In this document: in pieces, positions 49,812-59,560 of the stretch
Position numbering within the stretch: position 1 is the stretch's first letter
Layout of the letters: each line of letters begins with the position of its first letter
From: Streptomyces cinnamoneus
Lineage (GTDB): Bacteria; Actinomycetota; Actinomycetes; Streptomycetales; Streptomycetaceae
Assembly (NCBI RefSeq): GCF_014650495.1
Contig: NZ_BMVB01000013.1
Span: 1 to 64,000, forward strand
Reading direction: 5' to 3'
DNA length: 64,000 nucleotides
Program-made: the position numbers and the translations under genes
The notes under the pieces: generated by a model
Told to the model about the DNA's origin: nothing
The model's input: the letters and a program-made list of their open reading frames with translations, nothing else
Databases searched by the model: none

Positions 49812-51421
49812 CGTCCCCCGCTTCCTGTGAGGTGCTTGGCCTCGGCGCCCGCCCCCTGGGCCACGGCGCCGCCGCTCATCGAGCCGATGTAGATGCCGCC
49901 CTCGCTGATCTGCACGATCTGCTGCTCGAACTGGTCCGTCTCGTAGCCCTGGGAGCGCAGGGCGTCCCGGACCCCGCTGGCGATCCGGTCCTGGACCGTC
50001 TTCACGTAGCGGCTGACGTCCATCTCCTGGAACAGCGAGACGTGCTTGGCCGCCGCCAGCTCGCGCACGGAGTCGGCCGGTCCGTCCGGCACGGCGCGCC
50101 GCGGGTCGGCGAGCCAGGTGCGGAAGCCGGAGACGGCCGAACGGACCGTGGAGACCGCGGCCGCGAAACCGGCGGCGGGCGCCGTCAGCAGGGCGCGCAC
50201 GCCGTCGCGCAGCAGGTCGTCCTCGCCGCGGGCCGCGATCACGTCGACGGCGCGGAACTCGGGCCGGACGGGCGTCAGGACGTGCGGGGCGACCTCCAGG
50301 ACCAGCATGCCGCCCTGGGTGTGCACCCTGACGAGCACGGAGACGACCACCTGTTCGTCCCAGGCGCCGACGCGCACGCGCAGGAAGTAGCGGCGCGCCT
50401 CGCCGCCCTCGTTGACGGACTCCGCCAGATGACGGCGGACGCTGTGCTCCTCGTAGTCGACCATGGGCCGCTGCGGGCCGACCGGCAGGTAGACGAACTC
50501 CTCGATCTCCAGGTCCTTCAGCCGGTCCCGGCTGCTCTCCGCGGCCCCCTTGCGCAGGGCCTCCAGCCGGGGCCGGATCAGCTCCACGATCGTGCGGCCG
50601 GTGAAGGGCGGGGCGCCGTTCGGGGCGAGGTCCCCGGCCTGCTTGCGCTGCTTGAGCTCCAGGGCGAACGACCAGGGCTCGTAGGGGATTCCCATGCCGA
50701 TGAAGGGCCGGGACGGGTCGTAGATGGTCAGCCCCGCGTACTGCTCGCGGTCGATGGCGCGGGCGATCCGCCGGTGGTGGGCGGAGTCGGGGAAGGCCCG
50801 CGGCCGGCTGCGGAAGACGTCGCGGCCCAGCTCGTCGCGCATCACGGCCGCCACCCGCGCGCGGTGCGTCCACACGGGCACCGCGAGCAGCAGCGGGAAG
50901 ATGATGCCGACCCAGTTGTTCGCGCCCTCGGACAGGGCCCAGAAGGTCAGCGCCCAGTACCCGAGCGTCAGCGCGGGCACGCCCACCGGGAGCAGGACGC
51001 GCAGGGCCCGCAGGGCGCCGCTGCCCCGCAGGGCCTGGCGCAGGGTGCGCTTGTCGACGACGTAGGCGGCCGAGCCGCGCCCGGCGGCGGCGTAGGCGGC
51101 CCAGTGGACGAGGCAGACCAGGGCGTACGCGCCCGACCAGAGCGGCGCGGGGGCCCCTTCCGGGGTGGAGGCGACGTCGACGGCGACGAAGCCCGCCCAG
51201 AGGCCGAGGAGCAGGAACGCGGTCAGGGTGTCCTGGGCGCGGGCGCGCAGTGCGTGGGTGAGCACCGGCACCACGTCCACGCCCAGCGAGGGGGCGATGG
51301 GTCTTTCTTCGTGTTCCACCAGCTCTTCGATGACACGGCGGCGGAAGTCGATGTCGAGGTAGGTCCCCGCGCAGAGTAACCGGGTGGCCTCTGTCGGGGC
51401 GTCTTGAGCGGATTGACTCAT
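49808..51421 (-). CDS. Membrane protein of unknown function with C-terminal GGxxIGxMxGGA motif
   Basis: A 537-residue protein. Hydrophobic segments at about 65-90, 95-115, 145-170 and 180-195 precede a long cytoplasmic part (from about 200) rich in charged residues and with repeated Arg/Glu helices. It ends with GGIYIGSMSGGAVAQG (508-523), the same motif found twice in the next gene. I chose ATG 51421 because GGGGGACAG precedes it by five bases; ATG 51448 also opens the frame. No enzyme motif is seen. Confidence 0.72.
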   Translation of the reverse strand: MSQSAQDAPTEATRLLCAGTYLDIDFRRRVIEELVEHEERPIAPSLGVDVVPVLTHALRARAQDTLTAFLLLGLWAGFVAVDVASTPEGAPAPLWSGAYALVCLVHWAAYAAAGRGSAAYVVDKRTLRQALRGSGALRALRVLLPVGVPALTLGYWALTFWALSEGANNWVGIIFPLLLAVPVWTHRARVAAVMRDELGRDVFRSRPRAFPDSAHHRRIARAIDREQYAGLTIYDPSRPFIGMGIPYEPWSFALELKQRKQAGDLAPNGAPPFTGRTIVELIRPRLEALRKGAAESSRDRLKDLEIEEFVYLPVGPQRPMVDYEEHSVRRHLAESVNEGGEARRYFLRVRVGAWDEQVVVSVLVRVHTQGGMLVLEVAPHVLTPVRPEFRAVDVIAARGEDDLLRDGVRALLTAPAAGFAAAVSTVRSAVSGFRTWLADPRRAVPDGPADSVRELAAAKHVSLFQEMDVSRYVKTVQDRIASGVRDALRSQGYETDQFEQQIVQISEGGIYIGSMSGGAVAQGAGAEAKHLTGSGGR

Positions 51422-51501
51422 TTCTGTCCCCCGATCCGTCGAACTCATGTGTTGAGTACATGAGTTGACGTATTTTCGGAAGACCTCAGAATAAGCCAGA
51501 A

Positions 51502-51540
51502 GGCCCGCCGGCGACCCCGGTTGGGGACGACTGGCGGGCC
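51502..51540 (-). terminator. Terminator hairpin after mdh
   Basis: GGCCCGCC (51502-51509) pairs exactly with GGCGGGCC (51533-51540), with an internal GACCCC/GGGGAC hint. A second small stem, GACCGGG/CCCGGTC (51552-51570), lies between it and the mdh stop at 51592. Confidence 0.6.
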
Positions 51541-51591
51541 CTGTGGGAACCGACCGGGTGCGACCCGGTCAGCGGCTTCGATCAGAGGTGA

Positions 51592-52581
<990 letters not shown>

Positions 52582-52632
52582 GGCGATCTCCTGCTGCGAA
52601 CTGGTGGGTGTCCCTGCCCGGGTGTGTCGATC

Positions 52633-52650
52633 TCTCTTGGTGTCAAGAGA
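52633..52650. promoter_or_regulatory. Palindrome upstream of mdh, shared with icd
   Basis: TCTCTTG (52633-52639), GTGT, CAAGAGA (52644-52650): perfect seven-base arms, centred about 61 bases before the mdh start. It has 15 of 18 bases in common with the palindrome before icd (55604-55621) read on the minus strand. The binding factor is unknown to me. Confidence 0.55.
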
Positions 52651-52740
52651 TCAGGCGTCAGGCTATCCGACCCGGCCCGCCCCCAACCGCCGACCCGGTG
52701 TGGGACGCCTCACCGTCCGCTCCACCGGGCCCCTCCGCCG

Positions 52741-53862
52741 TCAACCGGTGGGCCCGGGCTCCGCCGGGGCCGAGGCGCGCGGCACCGTGCACCCCTTGCG
52801 GCCGGACAGCAGCGTGGCGCACGCCGACGCCTGTCCCGGCCCCGGCACCGCGACCATGCGCGTGTGGCCGTCCGTGCCCCGCTCGACCCGGCCGCTCTCG
52901 GTACGGGCCCCCGCGCCCGTACCGCTGATGCGCAGCCCGTCACCCGGCACGGCCTGGGTGATGCGGGCCCACGCGGCGCCGCACACCTTGCTGTACCGCA
53001 CCTCCAGGTAGGACGTGCCCACGGTCGCGGACCCAGCCGTCGTGGCGTGCCGGCCGCCGCATCCCATGTCCTCGGGGTCCTTGCCCGAGCAGTCGCCGCC
53101 GGTGCACTTCACCCCGGCGGGCGGCTGTGCCGTACTGCTCACGCCCGGCGTGGCGACGGTGCCCCCGGCCACCTTGCCGTCGTCGCCGTCCGCGCCCAGC
53201 AGCAGCACGCCCGCGACGGCCACGAAGAGGGCCCCCACGGCGCCCACGGCGAACAGCACGGCGGTGCGCCGCCGGCCGGGGCCGCCGGGGCCGTGCAGCG
53301 GGATGGCCTTCGCCCGCACGTCGGGCGACTCCGGCGGACGCGGCAGCCCCGTGCGCACCGGGGCGCCCTCGCTGCGCAGCGCGGTGCGGACCTTGCCGCC
53401 CGCCTTCTCCTCCTGCCCCTGCCGCTCCTGCCGCTCCTGCTGCCTTTGCTGCCCTTGCTGCCGCTCCTGCCGTGCCGCCCCGACCCGCCGGCCGGCCTTG
53501 ACCGGCTTCTGCGGGGCCGGGCCGAACTCGCCGAGGGCGGCGCGCGCCTCGGCGACCCGGACGGCCTCCATCGTCACGTCGTGCCGCAGCTCGGAGCGGC
53601 TCCACGCGCGCTCGGCCAGCTCCCACATCGTGCCCAGGTGGCCGACGTCGGTGCCCGTCACCTCTGCCAGCGCCTCGGCCGCCCCGCGCGGGGGCAGCAG
53701 CCGGCCGTTGAGGTACCGCTCCCAGGACGTCTTGCTGTAGCCGGTGCGGTCCGCCACGGCGGCGATGCTCAGCCCGCTGCGCTCGACGAGTCTGCGCAGC
53801 TGCTGGGCGAACTCGCGCACCTGCGGGTCGAGTTCTTCCGGTAGCGCCCTCCAGCGAGGCAT
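52741..53862 (-). CDS. XRE-type regulator with DUF2690 domain and membrane anchor
   Basis: A 373-residue protein. An N-terminal HTH (FAQQLRRLVERSGLSIAAVA, TSWERYLNGRLLPPRGAAEA) is followed by a Gln/Arg/Glu-rich linker of about 40 residues and a membrane helix at about 216-240 (LFAVGAVGALFVAVAGVLLL). The extracytoplasmic DUF2690 domain has CTGGDCSGKDPEDMGCGGRH, TYLEVRYSKVC-like strands and a C-terminal Cys pair. DUF2690 domains are common in streptomycete membrane regulators. It is a single gene between icd and mdh. GGAGGG precedes the ATG. Confidence 0.88.
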   Translation of the reverse strand: MPRWRALPEELDPQVREFAQQLRRLVERSGLSIAAVADRTGYSKTSWERYLNGRLLPPRGAAEALAEVTGTDVGHLGTMWELAERAWSRSELRHDVTMEAVRVAEARAALGEFGPAPQKPVKAGRRVGAARQERQQGQQRQQERQERQGQEEKAGGKVRTALRSEGAPVRTGLPRPPESPDVRAKAIPLHGPGGPGRRRTAVLFAVGAVGALFVAVAGVLLLGADGDDGKVAGGTVATPGVSSTAQPPAGVKCTGGDCSGKDPEDMGCGGRHATTAGSATVGTSYLEVRYSKVCGAAWARITQAVPGDGLRISGTGAGARTESGRVERGTDGHTRMVAVPGPGQASACATLLSGRKGCTVPRASAPAEPGPTG

Positions 53863-54351
53863 TGCCCTCCCCCTGTCCCCCGGTCCGTACGGTGGTGGTC
53901 CCCCCGTGCCGCTGTGCGTCCCCTCCACAGCCTCGTTCCCGGCTACCCACGGGGATGCCCGAAACCAGCATGTCAGTTCCCAACGGGGCGGCGCACGGTG
54001 GCACTTGGGGTTGATCAAGGCCATGGGGCGCACGCCCCTGGAGCTCGCCCGGCGGTCCTTCCCGGCGGCCCTTCCCGGAGGCCGGGCGTCACCGGGCGGT
54101 GACACGGGCGGGCCTTTTGATACGGAAAACGGACCTGGTACCGGACGTGTCACGTGCGGGCCACAGCGGCCCGTCCGGCCTTGATCCAGGTCGGCGCGGT
54201 CTTGATCATCAAACGTGAGCGGCGGCCCGTCCTCCCACGGGGGTGGAGGACTGGTCGCCGGCTCGCCTCCATCCGTCTACCTACCCGTGTGGCGCACGTT
54301 TGACGCGCGCCACACCCGGCGCACCCGCGACGGTCGTGACGGTCGTACGGC
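53863..54351. other. 489-bp intergenic region between icd and DUF2690 gene
   Basis: I see no convincing gene here. It must hold the promoter of the DUF2690 gene and the icd 3' end. It contains TTGATCATCAA (54202-54212, palindromic) and TTGATCAA (54012-54019), and no strong hairpin near the icd stop. The open frames on both strands have no codon bias or plausible start. Confidence 0.5.
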
Positions 54352-55572
54352 TCAGGCGGCCGCGAGCTTGTGGCGCAGGGTCTCGTCGAGGGCCGCCAGG
54401 AACTGCTCGGTGGTGAGCCAGGGCTGTCCGGGTGAGACGAGGGTGGCCAGGTCCTTGGTCATCCTGCCGCTCTCGACCGTCTCGACGCAGACCCTCTCCA
54501 GGGTCTGTGCGAAGCCGGTGACCTCCGGGGTGCCGTCCAGGGTGCCGCGGTGGGCCAGCGCCCGCGTCCAGGCGAAGACGGAGGCGATCGGGTTGGTCGA
54601 GGTGGGCCGGCCCGCCTGGTGCTGCCGGTAGTGGCGGGTGACCGTGCCGTGGGCGGCCTCGGCCTCGACGGTACGGCCGTCCGGCGACATCAGGACGGAG
54701 GTCATCAGCCCCAGCGAGCCGAAGCCCTGGGCGACGATGTCGGACTGCACGTCGCCGTCGTAGTTCTTGCAGGCCCAGACGTAGCCGCCCGACCACTTCA
54801 GCGCCGCGGCGACCATGTCGTCGATCAGCCGGTGCTCGTAGGTCAGCCCCTTGGCGTCGAAGTCGGCCCTGAACTCGGCGTCGAAGACCTCCTGGAAGAC
54901 GTCCTTGAAGCGCCCGTCGTACTTCTTGAGGATCGTGTTCTTGGTGGACAGGTAGACCGGGTAGCCGCGGGAGAGGCCGTAGCGGAACGAGGCGCGGGCG
55001 AAGCCGCGGATGGACTCGTCGAGGTTGTACATCGCCAGTGCGACGCCGGCGCCGGGGAAGTCGTAGACCTCCAGCTCGACCGGTTCGGAGCCGTCCTTCG
55101 GAGTGAAGGTCATGGTGAGGGTGCCCTCGCCCGGGACCCTCAGCTCGGTCGCGCGGTACTGGTCGCCGAAGGCGTGGCGGCCGACGACGACCGGCTCGGT
55201 CCAGCCCGGGACCAGGCGCGGCACATTCTTCATGATGATCGGCTCGCGGAAGATCACGCCGCCGAGGATGTTGCGGATCGTGCCGTTGGGCGAGCGGTAC
55301 ATCGCCTTGAGGCCGAACTCCTCGACCCGTGCCTCGTCCGGGGTGATGGTGGCGCACTTGACGCCGACCCCGTGCTCCTGGATGGCGTGGGCCGCGTCGA
55401 CGGTCACCTGGTCGCCGGTCGCGTCGCGGTGCTCGATGCCCAGGTCGAAGTACTTCAGGTCGATGTCGAGGTAGGGCAGGATCAGCCGGTCCTTGATGAA
55501 CTGCCAGATGATGCGGGTCATCTCGTCGCCGTCGAGCTCGACGACGGGACGGGCCACCTTGATCTTGGTCAT
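54352..55572 (-). CDS. icd: Isocitrate dehydrogenase, NADP-dependent, homodimeric type
   Basis: Oxidatively decarboxylates isocitrate to 2-oxoglutarate. The 406-residue protein matches the eukaryote-like dimeric NADP-IDH: VELDGDEMTRIIWQFIKDRL, ITPDEARVEEFGLK, RSPNGTIRNILGG, RGYPVYLSTKNTILKKYDGR and SGGYVWACKNYDGDVQSD, then EAEAAHGTVTRHYR. It ends ALDETLRHKLAAA. The start ATG 55572 has GAGGGA 11 bases upstream; the frame runs further up but without a better start. The upstream palindrome is shared with mdh. Confidence 0.97.
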   Translation of the reverse strand: MTKIKVARPVVELDGDEMTRIIWQFIKDRLILPYLDIDLKYFDLGIEHRDATGDQVTVDAAHAIQEHGVGVKCATITPDEARVEEFGLKAMYRSPNGTIRNILGGVIFREPIIMKNVPRLVPGWTEPVVVGRHAFGDQYRATELRVPGEGTLTMTFTPKDGSEPVELEVYDFPGAGVALAMYNLDESIRGFARASFRYGLSRGYPVYLSTKNTILKKYDGRFKDVFQEVFDAEFRADFDAKGLTYEHRLIDDMVAAALKWSGGYVWACKNYDGDVQSDIVAQGFGSLGLMTSVLMSPDGRTVEAEAAHGTVTRHYRQHQAGRPTSTNPIASVFAWTRALAHRGTLDGTPEVTGFAQTLERVCVETVESGRMTKDLATLVSPGQPWLTTEQFLAALDETLRHKLAAA

Positions 55573-55602
55573 GAGCCGGAACGTCCCTCTCGCGCAGCAG
55601 GG

Positions 55603-55622
55603 GTGTCTCGACATCAAGACAC
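55603..55622. promoter_or_regulatory. Palindrome upstream of icd, shared with mdh
   Basis: GTGTCT (55603-55608), spacer CGACATCA, AGACAC (55617-55622), six-base arms with partial pairing inside. On the minus strand the core reads TGTCTTGATGTCGAGACA, close to the mdh element TCTCTTGGTGTCAAGAGA. The centre is about 40 bases from the icd start. Confidence 0.55.
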
Positions 55623-55694
55623 TGGCCGAGCATCCCGACGTCGCGACGTCTGCGGGGCCGGCGCCGTGGACGGCCCCTCGACAGACACCTTGCG

Positions 55695-56162
55695 CTACCG
55701 GACGGTGAAGTGCAGCACGTCGTCCAGGAAAGGGATCTTCAGCCAGGCGTGCGGTTGGGCCATCAGGGCGAGCAGCACGATCGCCACGCCCATCCCGCCG
55801 TAGGTGAACATGTCGGTGAAGCGCGAGCGCACCGCCAGCATGCCCACGTCGGGCAGCATCCAGCGCAGCACCGCTCCGCCGATCATGGCCAGCCCGATCA
55901 GGAGCGCCCCCACCCGGAACGCGTCGAACGCCACGACCAGCAGGCCCAGGCCCGTCACGCCCAGCACGGCCAGCAGCGGCCACTGGCGCGCGGGCGCCGG
56001 GGCGTCGCCGGCCGCGGCGCGGCCGCCCCCCTCGGGGCGGGCGGTGTCCCGGGTCAGCCGCGGCGGGCGGCGCGAGAAGCGGGCGCCCCCCGGCCCGCCC
56101 GCGCGGGCGGGCCGGGGGGCGTCGGCGGAGCCGTTGCCCGGCTCGTCCCGCTCAGCCCGCAT
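55695..56162 (-). CDS. DUF3017 membrane protein
   Basis: A 155-residue protein with a Pro/Arg-rich N-terminus of about 55 residues and three hydrophobic segments: LLAVLGVTGLGLLVVAFDAF, VGALLIGLAMIGGAVLRWML and YGGMGVAIVLLALMA. This is the DUF3017 pattern, a family regularly found next to folD in actinobacteria. The start at 56162 overlaps the folD stop by 11 bases, so the two are co-translated. Function is unknown. Confidence 0.88.
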   Translation of the reverse strand: MRAERDEPGNGSADAPRPARAGGPGGARFSRRPPRLTRDTARPEGGGRAAAGDAPAPARQWPLLAVLGVTGLGLLVVAFDAFRVGALLIGLAMIGGAVLRWMLPDVGMLAVRSRFTDMFTYGGMGVAIVLLALMAQPHAWLKIPFLDDVLHFTVR

Positions 56163-57021
56163 GGCCGCCCCCGGCGGCACGCTCGGCGGCCTCCACGACG
56201 TTGACCAGCAGCAGCGCGCGGGTCATCGGGCCGACGCCCCCGGGGTTGGGGGAGACCCAGCCCGCGACCTTGGCGACGGCCGGGTCCACATCGCCCATGA
56301 TCTTGCCCTCGCCGTCCCGGCTGACGCCGACGTCCAGGACCGCCGCGCCCGGCTTGACGTCCTCGGGCTTGATCAGGTGGCCGACGCCCGCCGCGGCGAC
56401 GATGATGTCCGCCTCGCGCAGCCTGGCCGACAGGTCACGGGTGCCGGTGTGGCAGAGGGTGACCGTCGCGTTCTCCGTCTTACGGGTGAGCAGCAGACCG
56501 ATCGAACGGCCCACCGTGATGCCGCGGCCGACGACCACCACGTGCGCGCCGCCCAGCTCCACGTCGTGCCGGCGCAGCAGCTCGATGATGCCGTTCGGGG
56601 TGCAGGGCAGCGGGCCGGTCTCGTTCAGCACCAGGCGGCCCAGGCTCATCGGGTGCAGGCCGTCGGCGTCCTTGGCCGGGTCCATCAGCTCCAGGACGCG
56701 GTTGGTGTCGATGCCCTTGGGGAGCGGAAGTTGGACGATGTAGCCGGTGCACTCGGGGTTGTCGTTGAGCTCGCGGACGACCGCCTCGATCTCCTCCTGC
56801 GTGGCGGTGGCGGGCAGCTCGCGCTGGATCGAGCCGATGCCGACCTCGGCGCAGTCACGGTGCTTTCCGGCCACGTACCACTTGCTGCCGGGGTCGTCGC
56901 CGACGAGGAGGGTGCCGAGGCCCGGCGTGACGCCCTTGGCCTTCAGCGCCTCCACGCGGGTGGTGAGTTCGGACTTGATAGCGGCCGCGGTGGCCTTGCC
57001 GTCGAGAATCTGGGCGGTCAT
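56152..57021 (-). CDS. folD: Methylenetetrahydrofolate dehydrogenase/cyclohydrolase
   Basis: Bifunctional enzyme interconverting 5,10-methylene-THF, methenyl-THF and 10-formyl-THF; the last feeds purH and purN. The 289-residue protein has PGLGTLLVGDDPGSKWYVAG, the Lys in KHRDCAEVG, GYIVQLPLPKGID, DADGLHPMS and VVGRGITVGRSIGLLL, then NPGGVGPMTRALLL. GGAGG lies eight bases upstream of the ATG. I saw no ZTP (pfl) riboswitch in the 200 bases upstream. Confidence 0.97.
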   Translation of the reverse strand: MTAQILDGKATAAAIKSELTTRVEALKAKGVTPGLGTLLVGDDPGSKWYVAGKHRDCAEVGIGSIQRELPATATQEEIEAVVRELNDNPECTGYIVQLPLPKGIDTNRVLELMDPAKDADGLHPMSLGRLVLNETGPLPCTPNGIIELLRRHDVELGGAHVVVVGRGITVGRSIGLLLTRKTENATVTLCHTGTRDLSARLREADIIVAAAGVGHLIKPEDVKPGAAVLDVGVSRDGEGKIMGDVDPAVAKVAGWVSPNPGGVGPMTRALLLVNVVEAAERAAGGGHAG

Positions 57022-57238
57022 GTGTCCATCCTCCAGGATGTGATGCTGTGGGTTCCACTCAGGTGGGGCGCGGGCGGGGGTCGGGCGGGGCACGAGCGCG
57101 GGTCCGGGCGGGCACGGGCGGGCACAGGCGAGCACGGGCGGAGCGGCGGTACGACCGTATGCCTACGATGACCGCCGCCGTGGCGGACGCCACGGCCGTC
57201 CCCCGTACGTTTTCCGCCACCGCTCTAAGGACGCCCAG

Positions 57239-57886
57239 GTGACCCACCCGCAGCCGCCCGGCCAGTACCCGCCCTATCCCCAGCAGCCGGGCGGGGCGTA
57301 CCCTCCGTTCCCGCAACAGCAGCAGCCGTACGGCTACGGGCCGGGTCCCGCCCACACCCCGGGCTACGGCTACGGGCAGGCCCCCTACGGCGCCGCACCG
57401 CAGCTCCCGCCGCTGGCCGGCTGGGGCTCTCGCGTGGGTGCGACCCTGCTGGACACGCTGATCGGCGCGCTCGTGCCGCTCATCGGCATGGTCGCCGGCG
57501 CGGTCATGATCTTCGCCGCCGTCGACGCCAGCGAGGAGTGCACGACCACGGCGTCCGGCTTCGAGATCTGCACGCACGACTCCGCCGCGGCCGTCCCGGG
57601 CATGGTCGTGATCGGCCTCTCGTTCCTGGTCGCGATGTTCATCGGCTTCTGGATGCTCTACCGCCAGGGCAAGACCGGTCAGACGCCCGGCAAGAAGGCG
57701 ATGGGCATCAGCGTCCTGCGCGAGCGCGACGGCCTGCCGATCGGCTTCTGGATGACGTTCGTCCGCAACCTCTGCCACATCGTCGACAGCTTCCTCTACC
57801 TGGGCTACCTGTGGCCGCTGTGGGACGAGAAGAAGCAGACGTTCGCCGACAAGATCATCGGAACGGTCGTCATCCGGACGCGCTGA
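57239..57886 (+). CDS. RDD family membrane protein
   Basis: A 215-residue protein. The first 55 residues are Pro/Tyr/Gln/Gly-rich (QPPGQYPPYPQQPGGAYPPF), followed by the RDD domain with GWGSRVGATLLDTLIGALVP, two long hydrophobic segments and GKTGQTPGKKAMGISVLRER, then PLWDEKKQTFADKIIGTVVI. Two cysteines lie in an extracytoplasmic loop (EECTTTASGFEICTHD). RDD proteins are proposed transporters or antiporters, but the role here is unknown. The GTG start has AAGGA eight bases upstream. Confidence 0.9.
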   Translation: MTHPQPPGQYPPYPQQPGGAYPPFPQQQQPYGYGPGPAHTPGYGYGQAPYGAAPQLPPLAGWGSRVGATLLDTLIGALVPLIGMVAGAVMIFAAVDASEECTTTASGFEICTHDSAAAVPGMVVIGLSFLVAMFIGFWMLYRQGKTGQTPGKKAMGISVLRERDGLPIGFWMTFVRNLCHIVDSFLYLGYLWPLWDEKKQTFADKIIGTVVIRTR

Positions 57887-57897
57887 GCGTCCACGGA

Positions 57898-57936
57898 GGT
57901 GGAGGCCGCACCCGGGCGCCGGGTGCGGCCTCCACC
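57898..57936. terminator. Strong convergent hairpin between RDD gene and purH
   Basis: An 18-bp perfect stem (57898-57915 with 57919-57936) with a GCG loop, starting 12 bases after the RDD gene stop and lying 47 bases past the purH stop on the other strand. Confidence 0.85.
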
Positions 57937-57938
57937 CG

Positions 57939-57991
57939 TCTCAGTGGAATCTCAGCGGAATCTCAGTGGGTCCCAGTGGGTCTCAGTGGAA
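57939..57991. repeat. Short tandem repeat copying the end of purH
   Basis: Five units of TCTCAGTGGAA or close variants (11, 11, 10, 10 and 11 bases) run from the convergent hairpin into purH. The last unit contains the purH stop (57983-57985) and final codons; the other four are copies of it downstream of the gene. On the minus strand each reads TTCCACTGAGA. Confidence 0.8.
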
Positions 57992-59560
57992 GAAGTGGCG
58001 CGTGCCGGTGAAGTACATCGTCACGCCGGCCGCCTTGGCGGCCTCCACCACCTGCTCGTCCCGGACCGAACCGCCGGGCTGGGCCACGGCCTTGATGCCG
58101 GCGGCGGTCAGCACCTCCAGCCCGTCGGGGAAGGGGAAGAACGCGTCGGAGGCGGCGTACGCGCCCCGGGCGCGCTCCTCGCCCGCGCGCTGGACGGCGA
58201 GCTTGGCGGAGTCGACGCGGTTGACCTGGCCCATGCCGACGCCGACGGTCGCGCCGTCCTTGGCGAGCAGGATCGCGTTGGACTTCACCGCGCGGCACGC
58301 CTTCCAGGCGAAGGCCAGCTCGGCGAGCTCCTCGGCGGACAGCGCCTCGCCCGTGGCGAGCGTCCAGTTGGCCGGGTCGTCGCCCTCGGCCTGGAGACGG
58401 TCCTTGGCCTGGACCAGCAGACCGCCCTCGATGGGCCGGGACTCGCCGTGCGCCGCGGGGGCGTCGGCGCAGCGCAGCACACGGATGTTCTTCTTGCGGG
58501 CCAGCACCTCGACGGCGCCGTCCTCGTAGGCCGGCGCGACGATGACCTCGGTGAAGATCTCGGCGACCTGCTCGGCCATGGCCACCGACACCGGGCTGTT
58601 GACGGCGATCACGCCGCCGAACGCGGACAGCGGGTCGCACGCGTGCGCCTTGCGGTGCGCCTCGGCGACGTCGGCACCGGTCGCGATGCCGCAGGGGTTG
58701 GCGTGCTTGATGATCGCGACGCAGGGGTCGGTGTGGTCGTACGCGGCGCGGCGGGCGGCGTCGGTGTCGACGAAGTTGTTGTACGACATCTCCTTGCCGT
58801 GCAGCTGCTCCGCGTTCGCGAGCCCCGTGCCGGTGGGGTCGAGGTAGAGCGCGGCGGGCTGGTGCGGGTTCTCGCCGTAGCGCAGCACCTGCTTGCGCTC
58901 GTAGGAGATGCCGATGAAGTCCGGCCAGGGGCTCTCGTCCGCGCCGTAGCCCTCCGCGAACCAGTTCGCCACGGCCACGTCGTAGGCGGCCGTGTGCTGG
59001 AACGCTTCGGCAGCCAGGCGCTTGCGGGCGGCGAGGTCGAAGCCGCCGTCGGCGACGGCCTTGAGCACGTCGTCGTAGCGGGCGGGGTTGACGATCACGG
59101 CCACGGAGGGGTGGTTCTTGGCCGCCGCGCGGACCATCGAGGGGCCGCCGATGTCGATCTGCTCGACGCACTCGTCGGGCGAGGCGCCCGAGGCGACGGT
59201 CTCGCGGAACGGGTAGAGGTTGACGATCACCAGCTCGAAGGGGCGGACGTCGAGCTGCTCAAGCTGCTCGCGGTGCGCCTCCAGCCGCTGGTCGGCGAGG
59301 ATGCCGGCGTGGACGCGCGGGTGCAGGGTCTTCACCCGGCCGTCCAGGCACTCGGGGAAGCCGGTGAGCTCCTCGACCTTGGTCACGGGAACACCGGCGG
59401 CGGCGATCCGGCCGGCCGTGGAACCGGTGGAGACCAGCTCGACGCCCGCGTCGTGCAGACCGCGGGCCAGCTCCTCCAGCCCGGTCTTGTCGTAGACGCT
59501 GACCAGCGCCCGGCGGATGGGCCGCTTCATGCCTTCGGAGGTCGTACCTTCGGCGGTCAC
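57983..59560 (-). CDS. purH: Bifunctional AICAR transformylase / IMP cyclohydrolase
   Basis: Catalyses the last two steps of de novo IMP synthesis. The 525-residue protein has the N-terminal cyclohydrolase domain (RRALVSVYDKTGLEELARGL, ELVSTGSTAGRI, GRVKTLHPRVHAGIL) and the C-terminal transformylase domain with QVLRYGENPHQPAALYLDP, IIKHANPCGIATG and VGVGMGQVNRVDSAKLA, ending TMYFTGTRHFFH. GTG at 59560 overlaps the purN stop as GTGA, so the two are coupled. Confidence 0.97.
   Translation of the reverse strand: MTAEGTTSEGMKRPIRRALVSVYDKTGLEELARGLHDAGVELVSTGSTAGRIAAAGVPVTKVEELTGFPECLDGRVKTLHPRVHAGILADQRLEAHREQLEQLDVRPFELVIVNLYPFRETVASGASPDECVEQIDIGGPSMVRAAAKNHPSVAVIVNPARYDDVLKAVADGGFDLAARKRLAAEAFQHTAAYDVAVANWFAEGYGADESPWPDFIGISYERKQVLRYGENPHQPAALYLDPTGTGLANAEQLHGKEMSYNNFVDTDAARRAAYDHTDPCVAIIKHANPCGIATGADVAEAHRKAHACDPLSAFGGVIAVNSPVSVAMAEQVAEIFTEVIVAPAYEDGAVEVLARKKNIRVLRCADAPAAHGESRPIEGGLLVQAKDRLQAEGDDPANWTLATGEALSAEELAELAFAWKACRAVKSNAILLAKDGATVGVGMGQVNRVDSAKLAVQRAGEERARGAYAASDAFFPFPDGLEVLTAAGIKAVAQPGGSVRDEQVVEAAKAAGVTMYFTGTRHFFH

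Noticed and set aside
53744..54184. Plus-strand open frame across the start of the DUF2690 gene
   Set aside because: It overlaps a well-supported gene on the other strand, has no ribosome-binding site and no recognisable protein.
57022..57238. ZTP (pfl) riboswitch upstream of folD
   Set aside because: I looked for the conserved pfl pseudoknot elements in the folD leader and did not see them; the region is simply GC-repeat rich.
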